The translations under genes were made by a program, and so were the position numbers. Source: DSOI01 sp041394885 (lineage in GTDB: Bacteria > Acidobacteriota > Terriglobia > Bryobacterales > Bryobacteraceae). Taken from it: 64,000 bases of DNA. A model generated the notes under the pieces. That model did no database searches and was not told the origin of the DNA. It saw only the letters and a program-made list of their open reading frames with translations. The stretch is from contig JAWKHI010000022.1 in assembly GCA_041394885.1 (NCBI GenBank), positions 52,316 through 116,315 of the forward strand, read 5' to 3'. Numbering within the stretch: position 1 is the first letter of the stretch; each line of letters starts with the position of its first letter. Shown piece after piece: positions 8,754-17,119 of this stretch.

Positions 8754-10039
8754 CACAGAGCATCAACGCCATCCGCCGGCCCGCCGGAGCCACCGTCTCC
8801 CTGTTCCGCAATCTCAAACGCCACATTGTCGTTTTCTTCGCCGTCCTCGGACCCGGTTTCATCACTGCCGTGGTCGACAACGACGCCGGCGGCATTTTCA
8901 CCTATTCCCAGGCCGGCGCGCGTTGGGGCTACCTTCCCTTGTGGACCCTCCTGCCCATCACATTCCTCCTCGTCGTCACACAGGAAATGTGCTCCCGCAT
9001 GGGCGCCGTCACCGAAAAAGGCCTCTCGGACCTCATCCGCGAAGAGTACGGCCTTCGCATCACCTTCGTCATGCTTGCCGCCCTGGTGGCCGCCAACCTC
9101 ACCAACGTCATGGCCAACTTCGCCGGCATCGCCAGTTCCCTCGAACTGTTCCATGTCAGCCGCTACATTTCCATCCCCATCGCCGGCGTCCTCGTCTGGA
9201 TGCTAATCGTCAAGGGCACCTACGCCAGCGTCGAAAAGATCTTCCTGTTCGCTTGTTCGCTCTATATCTGCTACATCGTTTCCGGCGTGATGGTGAAGCC
9301 GGATTGGAAGGAAGCCGCCATCTACAGTGTGCGGCCCGTGCTCATGTTTGACCCCGCCTACCTCACCATGGTGATCGGCATGGTTGGCACCTCCGTCGCC
9401 CCCTGGATGCAGTTCTACCTCCAGGCGGCCGTGGTCGAGAAAGGCATCACCGTCAAGGACTACGCCGAATCCCGCGTCGAAGTCATCGTCGGCTGCATCG
9501 TGATGAGCGTCATCGCCTTCTTCATCATCGTCGCCTGCGCCGGCGCCATATGGACCGTTCGCCCGCAGGATATCTCCGACGCTACCGACGCCGCCCTCGG
9601 CCTCAAGCCCTTCGGCGAATGGGCGTATCTCTTGTTCTGCGCCGGGCTGCTGAACGCCTCTTTCTTCGCCGCCTGCATCCTGCCGCTGTCCACCGCTTAT
9701 ACCGTCTGCGAAGGGTTGGGCTTCGAAAGCGGCGTCAATCGCCGGTTCGGCGAAGCTCCGATCTTCTACTGGCTGTTCACGGGACTCATCGTTGTCGGTG
9801 GCGGCGTCATCCTCATCCCCGGATTTCCTCTCGTAAAGATGATCCTGCTCAGCCAGGTGATCAACGGTGTCCTCCTGCCGTTCGTGCTCATCTTCATGAT
9901 CCTGCTCATCAACAAGAAGCGCGTGATGAAGGAATGGACCAACAGCACCCTCTACAATGTGGTGGCTTGGAGCGCCGTCGTCGTCATGATCGGCCTCACC
10001 GTCGCGCTGGCGGCCATCAGCATCCGCGACGCCATTTGA
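8750..10039 (+). CDS. Divergent Nramp (SLC11) family divalent metal transporter
   Basis: 429 residues, about 11 hydrophobic segments. GPGFITAVVDNDAGGIFTYS aligns with the Nramp TM1 region whose usual DPGN is replaced by DNDAGG. GMVGTSVAPWMQFYLQ aligns with the TM6 region, where the usual AxxMPH metal-selecting Met and the His are replaced (VAPW). In characterised Nramps the Met favours Mn/Fe over Ca/Mg, so this protein probably has other selectivity. Translation is coupled to the MgtE-N/CBS gene by a 4-bp GTGA overlap, which supports Mg2+ transport as the inferred role. It is the last gene of the pair. Confidence 0.85.
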   Translation: MTQSINAIRRPAGATVSLFRNLKRHIVVFFAVLGPGFITAVVDNDAGGIFTYSQAGARWGYLPLWTLLPITFLLVVTQEMCSRMGAVTEKGLSDLIREEYGLRITFVMLAALVAANLTNVMANFAGIASSLELFHVSRYISIPIAGVLVWMLIVKGTYASVEKIFLFACSLYICYIVSGVMVKPDWKEAAIYSVRPVLMFDPAYLTMVIGMVGTSVAPWMQFYLQAAVVEKGITVKDYAESRVEVIVGCIVMSVIAFFIIVACAGAIWTVRPQDISDATDAALGLKPFGEWAYLLFCAGLLNASFFAACILPLSTAYTVCEGLGFESGVNRRFGEAPIFYWLFTGLIVVGGGVILIPGFPLVKMILLSQVINGVLLPFVLIFMILLINKKRVMKEWTNSTLYNVVAWSAVVVMIGLTVALAAISIRDAI

Positions 10040-10096
10040 AGCGCACAGGTTGCCCAGGGCGCCGGGCTCGTCTTCGCGCTAGTTCCCGTCTTCGCG

Positions 10097-10732
10097 CTAG
10101 TTGATGTTCCGTGGAATCGAGTCGAATCCCGACAACTTCAACTTTGCCTTGGTCTGCGGCACATCCCCGGATGCGATCGGCCCGACAAGCACCCGCACCA
10201 GCGCCGAATCCGGAACCGGCATCTTCGCCGCGCGGAACCCTTTCGCCGCCAGATTCTGAATCAGCCTGTCCGCGTCAGGCGCCTTCGTCGCCGCCACTTG
10301 CAGATACGATCCTCGCACTAGCGCGCCGGCCGACACCGGCGCCACCGGAGGCCTCGTCGGTGGCGGTTCGGGTTTCGGTGGTTCCGGCTTCGGTGGCTCC
10401 GGTTTCGGTGGCTCGGGCTTCGGCTCAGGTTTCACCGGCGCCGTCGATACCGGCGGAGGCGTCGGCTCCGGCTTGGCCGGCTGGGGCGTCGACGGCTCAG
10501 CCGGCTCCACCGGCGTCGCCGGCGGCTTCTCGATGTCCGGCGGGCTCCCGCCTCCCACCGCAATCGGATCCGGTGGCGCCATCCCGGCCACCGTCACCGG
10601 CGCCGTGTAGCGGCCGGCCAGATACCCCATCGAAAAGAACACAGCCAGTAACAGGACCACCAGGAAGAACACGCTGAGCAGCTGCTTGTTGCCCAGGACA
10701 AGTTCGAATTCACCTTCTTCGTTCGTTGGCAT
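10097..10732 (-). CDS. SPOR domain membrane protein with proline-rich linker
   Basis: About 211 residues from the ATG at 10732 (MPTNEEGEFELVLGNKQLL). One membrane segment follows (LLSVFFLVVLLLAVFFSMGY), then a periplasmic Pro/Glu/Lys linker with PKPEP repeats, then a C-terminal SPOR domain (GSYLQVAATKAPDADRLIQN through VLVGPIASGDVPQTKAKLK). SPOR domains bind denuded peptidoglycan at the division septum, so a cell-envelope or division role is likely. An upstream in-frame start would add 37 unstructured residues; the internal ATG directly precedes the conserved-looking part. Confidence 0.85.
   Translation of the reverse strand: MPTNEEGEFELVLGNKQLLSVFFLVVLLLAVFFSMGYLAGRYTAPVTVAGMAPPDPIAVGGGSPPDIEKPPATPVEPAEPSTPQPAKPEPTPPPVSTAPVKPEPKPEPPKPEPPKPEPPKPEPPPTRPPVAPVSAGALVRGSYLQVAATKAPDADRLIQNLAAKGFRAAKMPVPDSALVRVLVGPIASGDVPQTKAKLKLSGFDSIPRNIN
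10359..10431 (-). repeat. 15-bp minisatellite encoding the PKPEP linker
   Basis: About four to five imperfect tandem copies of a 15-bp unit (coding sense about PKPEP), inside the SPOR protein gene. Copies differ mainly at third positions. Length variation here would change only the periplasmic linker length. Confidence 0.7.
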
Positions 10733-11146
10733 TGCGTTTGCTGCCCTATCCTCGTTTCGCCTAGTGTGCTCCTCCGCCGCCGGATTCCGGCTCTGCATAG
10801 AGCATATATCGCCAAGCCCGGCCGGGACAACCTTCCTCGTCAAACATCACCCGGCAAAGCGAAGTCCCTTACCGTGTAAATCGGTATCGAAACTAATTAC
10901 TTGATAGTACCAAGTACGAAAAGTCCCTGTCAGACGCGACCGAACCCGCCTTTTCCGGCAAACACTTGGCGAAGATTTCACCCGATTTGAGGGCACACCC
11001 AGCTCTTTAGGAAGGCGTCGAATCCACCGCTGGGGAGCCTCGCCACCTCGATTGCGTACTGTTACCAAACACCTATCAGGACTACCTCCTTTGCACCCAG
11101 TAATAGCGCACCGGCACCATTTTCACCGCGCCTAAAATTGCCCAAG
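10733..11146. other. Divergent intergenic region between SPOR and PAS genes
   Basis: About 410 bp without a gene I can support. It must hold the promoters of the two divergent genes. It is less GC-rich in the centre, with an inverted repeat at 10898-10916. I could not pick a convincing -35/-10 pair. A short frame on the - strand at 10847-11068 has no recognisable protein character. Confidence 0.5.
10898..10916. promoter_or_regulatory. Inverted repeat TACTTG-N7-CAAGTA, possible operator
   Basis: Perfect 6-bp arms separated by 7 bases (ATAGTAC), lying in an AT-richer patch of the divergent intergenic region. This is a possible binding site for a dimeric regulator. No flanking promoter could be assigned with confidence. 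Confidence 0.35.
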
Positions 11147-12211
11147 ATGAAAAAGGTGAAAGTTGTGCTCCCACTGAAGACGACCATCCAGGCCACTCGG
11201 CTCCTCGCTGCCATGACCGCTCTGTTCGCCCTCTGGAGCCTGTTCTGCTTCGGCGAGATGATGCTCCGCGTCAACGGCGACGGCCACCGTATCGAACCCA
11301 CCGGCCCTGGCGAACTCGCCGGGGAACGGCGCCAGGTCGCCGTCCGATGGGGCGTCTCCCTCCTCCTCGCCGCCGGCTGCATCGGCGCCCTCGCACAGTC
11401 AGAGCGCAAGCGCGAGGCCGCGCGTCCCTCTTGGTCCCGCGTAGCCATGGAATCGGCCGCCGACGCGATTTTCGTCACCGACAAAGACTTGCGCATCCTC
11501 GAATGGAACGCCGCCGTCGAACGCCTCCTCGGCTATCCCCGCGAAGAAGTGCGCGGCCAGGGCCTCGAGTGCATTCTCCCCATCACCCCGGAAATGCGCC
11601 TCGCCGCCTTGCGGATCCCCGATAGCGAAGCCCGTCTCAGAGCACGCGTCATGCGGCGCGATGGCTCCCGAATCGCCCTGGAAATCACGCTCCGTCAGCA
11701 ATGGCTCGGTGACCGCACCGGCTTCGTCTGCTTCGCCGGCTCCGCTCCGGCCGCTTCCCCCGTCGAACCCGCCTATCGCGAGGAAATCCGCTTCCTCACT
11801 GAGATTTTCGACGCCACACCCGCCCCCATGCTCGTGCTGGACCCCCATGGCCGCATCGAAAGGATGAACGCGAGCGCCCAGGAGTTGTTCGGACGCAGCG
11901 CCATCGAACTGCGCGCCACCCCATACTGGGAAGCCTTTCTCACCAGCGAAACCGAGGCCGAAAAGGCGCGCTCCGAATTTGAGGAGATCGATCGGTCCCC
12001 GCTCGATCCCGTCGTCGAAACATGGACCCTCGCCAACCGCGATTCCGCTGCCCTTAGCTGGACTCGCAGCGCCATACGCGGCGGCGATGGCGCCGTCCGT
12101 CACATCGTGCTCGCTTCGCCGGGACCCGCTCCGGAAAAACGGCCCCCCACCCAGGCCGCGATCGTCAGCGAGACCGATACCACCGCCGCCGTCTCCGAAC
12201 GCAGTATCTGA
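11147..12211 (+). CDS. Membrane protein with two PAS domains, no output domain
   Basis: 354 residues from the ATG at 11147 (a TTG lies 9 bp upstream). Two hydrophobic segments flank a short periplasmic loop (LLAAMTALFALWSLFCF and WGVSLLLAAGCIGALAQ). PAS 1 begins MESAADAIFVTDKDLRILEW and PAS 2 begins LTEIFDATPAPMLVLDPHGR. No kinase, GGDEF or methyl-accepting domain follows, so it is a sensor fragment, a partner protein or a truncated kinase. The last ~37 codons lie antisense to rsmE and look unstructured (TTAAVSERSI). The gene faces rsmE tail to tail. Confidence 0.75.
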   Translation: MKKVKVVLPLKTTIQATRLLAAMTALFALWSLFCFGEMMLRVNGDGHRIEPTGPGELAGERRQVAVRWGVSLLLAAGCIGALAQSERKREAARPSWSRVAMESAADAIFVTDKDLRILEWNAAVERLLGYPREEVRGQGLECILPITPEMRLAALRIPDSEARLRARVMRRDGSRIALEITLRQQWLGDRTGFVCFAGSAPAASPVEPAYREEIRFLTEIFDATPAPMLVLDPHGRIERMNASAQELFGRSAIELRATPYWEAFLTSETEAEKARSEFEEIDRSPLDPVVETWTLANRDSAALSWTRSAIRGGDGAVRHIVLASPGPAPEKRPPTQAAIVSETDTTAAVSERSI

Positions 12212-12888
12212 GGACCCAGCGAAACCGGCCGCCATCCTTCTCCGATCGCGAATTCCCGTTCCGCCTCGGTCCACCCGCCTTCCGGTCCCAGCAGCAACTC
12301 GACACACGGAATGTCTTCCCCGCGATCCAGGCGCCCAGGAAACACGGCCAGCAGCGGAGGCGCATCTCGGGACTCGTCCAACAGCAGCCGCGCACCCGCC
12401 GCCGGATCGCACTCAACCCTCGACGCGCAGCGCCGGAACGGCATAGGGTCGGAAATCACCGGCACAGCGTCCCGCCGCGATTGCTGCGCGCTCTCGAGCA
12501 CGATCCTTTCCCACCGCGATTTCCGTTTTTCAACCGCCCGCTCCAGACCCCGCTCGCTGCGTTCGGCAATCACCGGCACGAACCTTTCCACCCCCGCCTC
12601 GGTGCCCTTCTCGAGCAGCAGTTCCAGCCGGTCGAATTTGATCAACGCGAAAAACAGCGTCACCCGCACCGGCAGCGGATGTGGCTCCACCGCCTCGATC
12701 GCGCGAAATACCACCCGGCTCTTCCTCGCCTCTTCCACTTCGCCCAGATACACCGCTCCCCCGGACACGATTTCGTATCGCTGACCCGCCTCCACCCGCA
12801 GCACCCGAGTCAGATGATGAGCGTCGTCGCCGGTGAGTTCGGCTAGTCCATGCCGGAGCGAGGGAACGAAAAAGCGCCGGCGGGCCAT
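12100..12888 (-). CDS. rsmE: 16S rRNA (uracil1498-N3)-methyltransferase RsmE
   Basis: 262 residues. It methylates U1498 of 16S rRNA using SAM. The N-terminal PUA-like part is MARRRFFVPSLRHGLAELTG with HHLTRVLRVEAGQ. The SPOUT trefoil-knot part includes LLLEKGTEAGVERFVPVIAE, the SQQSRRDAVP region, LLLGPEGGWTEAERE and LGPQILRSETAAV. About 20 residues extend beyond the usual end. The 3' 112 bp overlap the end of the convergent PAS gene. It follows the small unknown gene at 12894 by 5 bp. Confidence 0.93.
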   Translation of the reverse strand: MARRRFFVPSLRHGLAELTGDDAHHLTRVLRVEAGQRYEIVSGGAVYLGEVEEARKSRVVFRAIEAVEPHPLPVRVTLFFALIKFDRLELLLEKGTEAGVERFVPVIAERSERGLERAVEKRKSRWERIVLESAQQSRRDAVPVISDPMPFRRCASRVECDPAAGARLLLDESRDAPPLLAVFPGRLDRGEDIPCVELLLGPEGGWTEAEREFAIGEGWRPVSLGPQILRSETAAVVSVSLTIAAWVGGRFSGAGPGEASTM

Positions 12889-12893
12889 GTTGC

Positions 12894-13286
12894 TCAGCCG
12901 CCGTTCAGCTCGAGCGGCATGTAGTTCCCCTTTGCCCGGGAAAGCGGCCTCGCCCTCCGGATCCGCGCCAGCGGAATCTCCACCAGATGCGTCGCCTCTT
13001 CGTAGGGCTCCGGATACAGATTCACATCCACGCTCTCGCCCGCGTTCACCGCCACAGCGTCCTTTTCCGGCAAGAAGCCGATCACCTCGATCGCTCCTCC
13101 GCTCAGTTTGTGCAGCTCAAAACCCTGATAGATCCGGCGGGCAAACAGAGGCGATAATTCCCCAGCCCCGGACCCCGTGAATCCGTACACCTTCTCCGGC
13201 AGCTTGCCCACCGCCGTGCCCTCCATCGCCACCGGGATCAGGCTCAGATTCTTCCGTGCGCGGATCCCGTCCAGTTGCTGTTCCAT
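12894..13286 (-). CDS. Conserved-looking protein of unknown function
   Basis: 130 residues from the ATG at 13286 (MEQQLDGIRARKNLSLIPVA); an in-frame TTG at 13328 would add 14 residues. The protein has no signal peptide or membrane segment. It has mixed beta character (KVYGFTGSGAGELSPLFARR; GAIEVIGFLPEKDAVAVNAG). I do not recognise the family. It sits 5 bp before rsmE on the same strand, so co-transcription is likely. Codon usage is like its neighbours, which supports it being real. Confidence 0.65.
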   Translation of the reverse strand: MEQQLDGIRARKNLSLIPVAMEGTAVGKLPEKVYGFTGSGAGELSPLFARRIYQGFELHKLSGGAIEVIGFLPEKDAVAVNAGESVDVNLYPEPYEEATHLVEIPLARIRRARPLSRAKGNYMPLELNGG

Positions 13287-13418
13287 TGCAGGCGTAAACG
13301 CCGATTCGTGCGTAGGTATGCGTCCCAAACATCGTATTTTATCGCCGCCGCGGCACGTTTCTCAACACACGGTCACCAGCCATGGTCCCCACCCCGCTGG
13401 TCGGCGACAATAACGGCA

Positions 13419-13880
13419 ATGGCCATCGTCCGCCCCGCCGCCCCATCCGATTTTGAACTCCTGCTCCCCCTCCGCCAATCCCTCTGGCCAGACTCCACGG
13501 CCGCGGAACTGCGCGCCATGCTCCGCGGACCCCACACCTTGGGCGGGCTCCCGGCCGCCATCCTAGTCGCCCTCGCCGGCGCCGAGGGCATCGCGGGCTT
13601 CGTCGAAGTGAGCCTCCGCTCCTACGCCGATGGCTGTGACCCGGCACAACCCGCCGGCTACCTCGAAGGCTGGTTCGTTCACCCCGCGCACCGCCGCCAA
13701 CGCATCGCCGCCGCTCTCCTCCACGCCGCCGAAAACTGGGCCCGGGCGCACGGCTGCCGCGAAATGGCTTCCGACACCTGGCTCGACAACGCCGTCTCCC
13801 ATCGCGCCCACCTCGCGCTGGGCTTCGAGGAGGTCGATCGCTGCATCCACTACCGGAAGTCGCTCACGCCCGAACCTTGA
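13419..13880 (+). CDS. GNAT acetyltransferase, aminoglycoside 6'-N-acetyltransferase-like
   Basis: 153 residues from the ATG at 13419. Motifs GFVEVSLRSYADGC, GYLEGWFVHPAHRRQRIAAA (acetyl-CoA binding Q/RxxGxG/A) and AHGCREMASDTWLDN followed by AHLALGFEEVDRCIHYRKSL match the AAC(6')-I group that modifies kanamycin/tobramycin-type drugs. Chromosomal members in environmental bacteria may have other natural substrates. It is monocistronic and faces the NAD-binding gene, overlapping its end by 17 bp. Resistance function is an inference. Confidence 0.85.
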   Translation: MAIVRPAAPSDFELLLPLRQSLWPDSTAAELRAMLRGPHTLGGLPAAILVALAGAEGIAGFVEVSLRSYADGCDPAQPAGYLEGWFVHPAHRRQRIAAALLHAAENWARAHGCREMASDTWLDNAVSHRAHLALGFEEVDRCIHYRKSLTPEP

Positions 13881-14517
13881 ACGGCGCCTCCAGAATTCGC
13901 CCTCCCTCCCCCTCGATGCCGCCACGCGGCGGCTCCTCCACCGCCCACTCCAGCGCATCGAGCATCCGCTCATGCGTCACCAGCCCCAGCCGCCGCGCGG
14001 ACTCTCTCCACCCCGGCACCTTCTCCGCCACCCAATACCCCGGCAACAAAGCATACGGCCACCAATGCCCCGGACCCAGCACGTACCACGGCCGCAAGAT
14101 CGTATACCGCACCCCGCACCCGATCACCGCCTCCTCACACCGCCGCCGGACTTCGATATACGCCCGCATCACCGGCGCCGGATGCGCCACGCTCACATAC
14201 ACGAAATGCCCCGCGCCCGCATCCGCCGCCGCCCGTATCGACGCCATGGCCGCCGGCTCATCCACTTCGCGGAACTGCCGCCCCTTCCACGGCGCCGGTC
14301 GTGGCGTGCCCACCATATGCACGAATGTCGCGCCGCGCGGAATCGAGCCCGCGAAACTCGACGCGTCAAAAGGATCCGCAATCACCGCTTCCGCGCCGGC
14401 AATCACCTTACCCGCGGACCCTTTCCGCACGATCGCCCGCACCCCCATCCCGCGCTCGAGCAGGCGCTGGGTCAGCGGCCGCCCCATGTATCCCGTCGCT
14501 CCCGAGATCACAACCAT
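13864..14517 (-). CDS. NAD(P)-binding atypical SDR / NmrA-like protein
   Basis: 217 residues. The Rossmann start VVISGATGYMGRPLTQRLLE carries GxxGxxG. Further SDR-like elements are ADPFDASSFAGSIPRGATFV, HFVYVSVAHPAPVMRAYIEV and YTILRPWYVLGPGHWWPYAL. The catalytic YxxxK is not evident, so it is probably a non-reducing atypical SDR or a sensor of redox state. It is convergent with the acetyltransferase and divergent from the variant sulfatase, whose start is only 54 bp away. Confidence 0.82.
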   Translation of the reverse strand: MVVISGATGYMGRPLTQRLLERGMGVRAIVRKGSAGKVIAGAEAVIADPFDASSFAGSIPRGATFVHMVGTPRPAPWKGRQFREVDEPAAMASIRAAADAGAGHFVYVSVAHPAPVMRAYIEVRRRCEEAVIGCGVRYTILRPWYVLGPGHWWPYALLPGYWVAEKVPGWRESARRLGLVTHERMLDALEWAVEEPPRGGIEGEGGRILEAPFKVRA

Positions 14518-14571
14518 GACGATGAGAAATACGATCCAATCCGCGAAACGGATTGGCGTATCATCGAAAAC

Positions 14572-15921
14572 ATGTTACCGACCCGCCGCGCATTGATACA
14601 GTCCCTCCTCGCGCAGCGGTCCACGCCCCGGTACAATCTCCTGCTCATCACTGCCGACAACCTCGGTTACGGTGACCTCGGCTGCTACGGCAACACCGAA
14701 ATCAAAACCCCGAACTTCGACGCCTTTGCCCGACAGGGCGTCCGCTTCACAAACTTCTATACCTCCTCGCCTACCTGCACCGCCTCCCGCGCCGGCCTGC
14801 TCACCGGACGCCACCCCATCCGCTTCGGGCTCAACTACCAGCTCAGCACTCCGGAAAACAAATCCGGCGTCGGTCTTCCTCACTCGGAAAAAATCCTCCC
14901 CCAGTACCTCGGGCCACTCGGCTACGCCACCGGCGCCTTCGGCAAGTGGAACCTCGGGTGGGCGCCCGGCTCCCGGCCCACCGAGCGCGGCTTCGACGAA
15001 TTTCTCGGCCATCGCTCCGGCAACATCGACTACTACACCCACATCTACAACGGTGACCTCGATCTTTATCGCAACACCGCCCCCGCCCGCCTCCAAGGCT
15101 ACTCCGTCGACCTGTTTGCCGATGCCGCCATGCGCTTTATGAACCGCCATAGCGCCCGCCCATGGCTCACCTACCTTCCTTTCAACTCCCCGCACTTCCC
15201 CAATCCCAAAAACAAAGTGGAGGGAGAAAGCAACGAATGGCAGGCCCCGGACGCCTTCTTCGCCGAGTACGGCTACTCGCCCCGTGAGCAGGATCCCCGC
15301 AAACGGTACCGCGCCGTCGTCACCGCGCTCGACCATGCCTTCGGCCGCGTCGTCGATTCCTTGAACGCCACCGGACAATCCGATCGGACCCTCGTCTTCT
15401 TCTACTCCGACAACGGTGCCTTCATGCTCCCCGGCCGCGGACTCGAAGTCCAAACCAACCGCCCCCTCCGCGACGGCGGCGTCACCTGCTTCGAAGGTGG
15501 CATCCGCGTCGCGGGCATGGCTCGCTGGCCCCGCCACATCCCCCCGGCCAGCGTGACCGGGGAACTCCTCAGCGCCCACGACGTGCTCCCCCTCGCCCTC
15601 TCTCTCGCCGGTGCATCCCTGCCCACGGCTCCCACCTACGACGGCATCGATCCCCTCCCCGCCCTCACCGGCAAAGGACCCGGCCATCGCAGCCCGTTGT
15701 TTTTCGAATATCAGAAACACCAAGCCGTGCGCGACGGCAAATGGAAACTCGTCCGCGCTTCCCACGACGCCCCCTGGGAGCTGTATGACCTCGACGCCGA
15801 CATCGGCGAAACACGCAACATCGCCGCAGCCTGGCCCCGCATGGCCAACTCCCTCGCCGCGCAGTTTCAGCGTTGGCGCGAATCCGCCGCCGCCCCAAAA
15901 CCACAAGGCCCGGGACAGTAA
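14572..15921 (+). CDS. Sulfatase-family protein with altered active-site motifs
   Basis: 449 residues. Overall sulfatase architecture is clear: YNLLLITADNLGYGDLGCYG, then SSPTCTASRAGLLTGRHP, then GAFGKWNLGW, then LVFFYSDNGAFMLPGRG. Three positions differ from the usual arylsulfatase set: ADD to ADN (metal ligand), CxPxR to CxAxR around the formylglycine Cys, and GKWHLG to GKWNLG. CxAxR is still accepted by some maturases. Export signal is weak (MLPTRRALIQSLLAQ). It may be an active enzyme of an unusual subfamily or have a changed substrate. It is a single gene. Confidence 0.85.
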   Translation: MLPTRRALIQSLLAQRSTPRYNLLLITADNLGYGDLGCYGNTEIKTPNFDAFARQGVRFTNFYTSSPTCTASRAGLLTGRHPIRFGLNYQLSTPENKSGVGLPHSEKILPQYLGPLGYATGAFGKWNLGWAPGSRPTERGFDEFLGHRSGNIDYYTHIYNGDLDLYRNTAPARLQGYSVDLFADAAMRFMNRHSARPWLTYLPFNSPHFPNPKNKVEGESNEWQAPDAFFAEYGYSPREQDPRKRYRAVVTALDHAFGRVVDSLNATGQSDRTLVFFYSDNGAFMLPGRGLEVQTNRPLRDGGVTCFEGGIRVAGMARWPRHIPPASVTGELLSAHDVLPLALSLAGASLPTAPTYDGIDPLPALTGKGPGHRSPLFFEYQKHQAVRDGKWKLVRASHDAPWELYDLDADIGETRNIAAAWPRMANSLAAQFQRWRESAAAPKPQGPGQ

Positions 15922-16007
15922 TTACGCACACGATCTCTAAGGTCTTCCCCTGATCGTAGTATTTCCCCCGCTCCCGTACGCTGGGAACGGAGGATTCCAA
16001 ACACACC

Positions 16008-17108
16008 ATGAAGCTCGGCGCGCGTACTCTCTTTCTGCTGCCCGTGATGCTCTCCATCGCCGGCGCACAGTCCCACCCCGCCTTCTGGCGATATGTCCAT
16101 CCGGAAGCGCGATCGCTGTTCGGCGTCGACCTCCAGAAGGCCAAGGACTCTCCGCTCGGACAACGCGTTCAGCAGGAATTGGAGCGCTACGGGGTTAAGC
16201 AAATGGCCTCCAGCCACGGCGTCGATTTCATCTCCCAGGTCGATCAAATCCTGGTATCCAGCCCCGCTGGCTTTGAGGACGCCGACAAGGCCCGGGGCGA
16301 AGTCCCGGTGGTGTTCGCCATGGCCGGTAAGTTCGACGTGCCCAAGCTCCGCAAGCAATTCGTCTCCCTCGGCGCGCGCCGCTCCCGTTACAAGGGCGTC
16401 GAAGTCTTTCAGCCCAAGGGCCGCAACACCGACATGAACGCCGCCATCGTAAACGGAACCGTGCTTCTGCTCGGAGACCCCAAAGGCATACGCCTCGCCG
16501 TGGATCATCATGCTCTCGGCGCGCCCGATGCCGCCAGAAGCGAAATGTTTACCCGTGCCGCCGCTCTCAGCCAGTTGCACGACATCTGGTGGGTGTCGGA
16601 ACTCTCCCCCTCCGCGCTCGCCGGAGCCGGCCTTCCCCAGGCGGAAATGTTTCAGGCCGTTCGCGGCTTCGAAGGCGGTGTTTCCTTGCGCGAAGGGCTC
16701 TCCATCGCCCTTAGCCTCCGCACTGACGGCGACGGCTCGTCCAAACAGATGGGCGCCGCCCTCCAGGCCCTCGTCCAACTCGCCGCCGCCAGCGTGAAAG
16801 AAGATCAGCCTGAAGTCAAGGAGTTCCTCGGCCGCCTCCGCATCGCCGCTGGCGATGGCCTCGTGAACGCATCCATCGCCTACACCCCCGGCGAAATCAC
16901 CCAGACCTTCGAGAAGGTCATGGCCGCCCGCATGGGTCCCGGCGTAATCACTGCCGGCGGCGGCGGCGAATCCGTGCTCGTCAACGGCGACGGCGATTCC
17001 ACGGCCCCCACCACGCTCGCCGCCGCGCCCAAACAAGAGGAAAAATTCGTCGTCCGCATCTTCAATGCCGAAGGTGGAACTCGCGAGGTTCCCATCCCGC
17101 GCTACTGA
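16008..17108 (+). CDS. Exported protein of unknown function
   Basis: 366 residues with a signal peptide (MKLGARTLFLLPVMLSIAGA). I do not recognise a family. It has the look of an acidobacterial periplasmic protein: RYVHPEARSLFGVDLQKAKD, then a stretch that measures a difference (VPVVFAMAGKFDVPKLRKQF), and an Ala/Gly-rich tail. A GGAGG at about 15989 lies 14 bases before the ATG, further than usual. It is flanked by a sulfatase upstream and a convergent radical SAM gene downstream. Confidence 0.75.
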   Translation: MKLGARTLFLLPVMLSIAGAQSHPAFWRYVHPEARSLFGVDLQKAKDSPLGQRVQQELERYGVKQMASSHGVDFISQVDQILVSSPAGFEDADKARGEVPVVFAMAGKFDVPKLRKQFVSLGARRSRYKGVEVFQPKGRNTDMNAAIVNGTVLLLGDPKGIRLAVDHHALGAPDAARSEMFTRAAALSQLHDIWWVSELSPSALAGAGLPQAEMFQAVRGFEGGVSLREGLSIALSLRTDGDGSSKQMGAALQALVQLAAASVKEDQPEVKEFLGRLRIAAGDGLVNASIAYTPGEITQTFEKVMAARMGPGVITAGGGGESVLVNGDGDSTAPTTLAAAPKQEEKFVVRIFNAEGGTREVPIPRY

Positions 17109-17119
17109 CGCCGCCCCGG

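Noticed and set aside
10847..11068. A 73-codon frame in the SPOR-PAS intergenic region
   Set aside because: Arg/Ser-rich translation, no ribosome site, no domain; more likely regulatory DNA.
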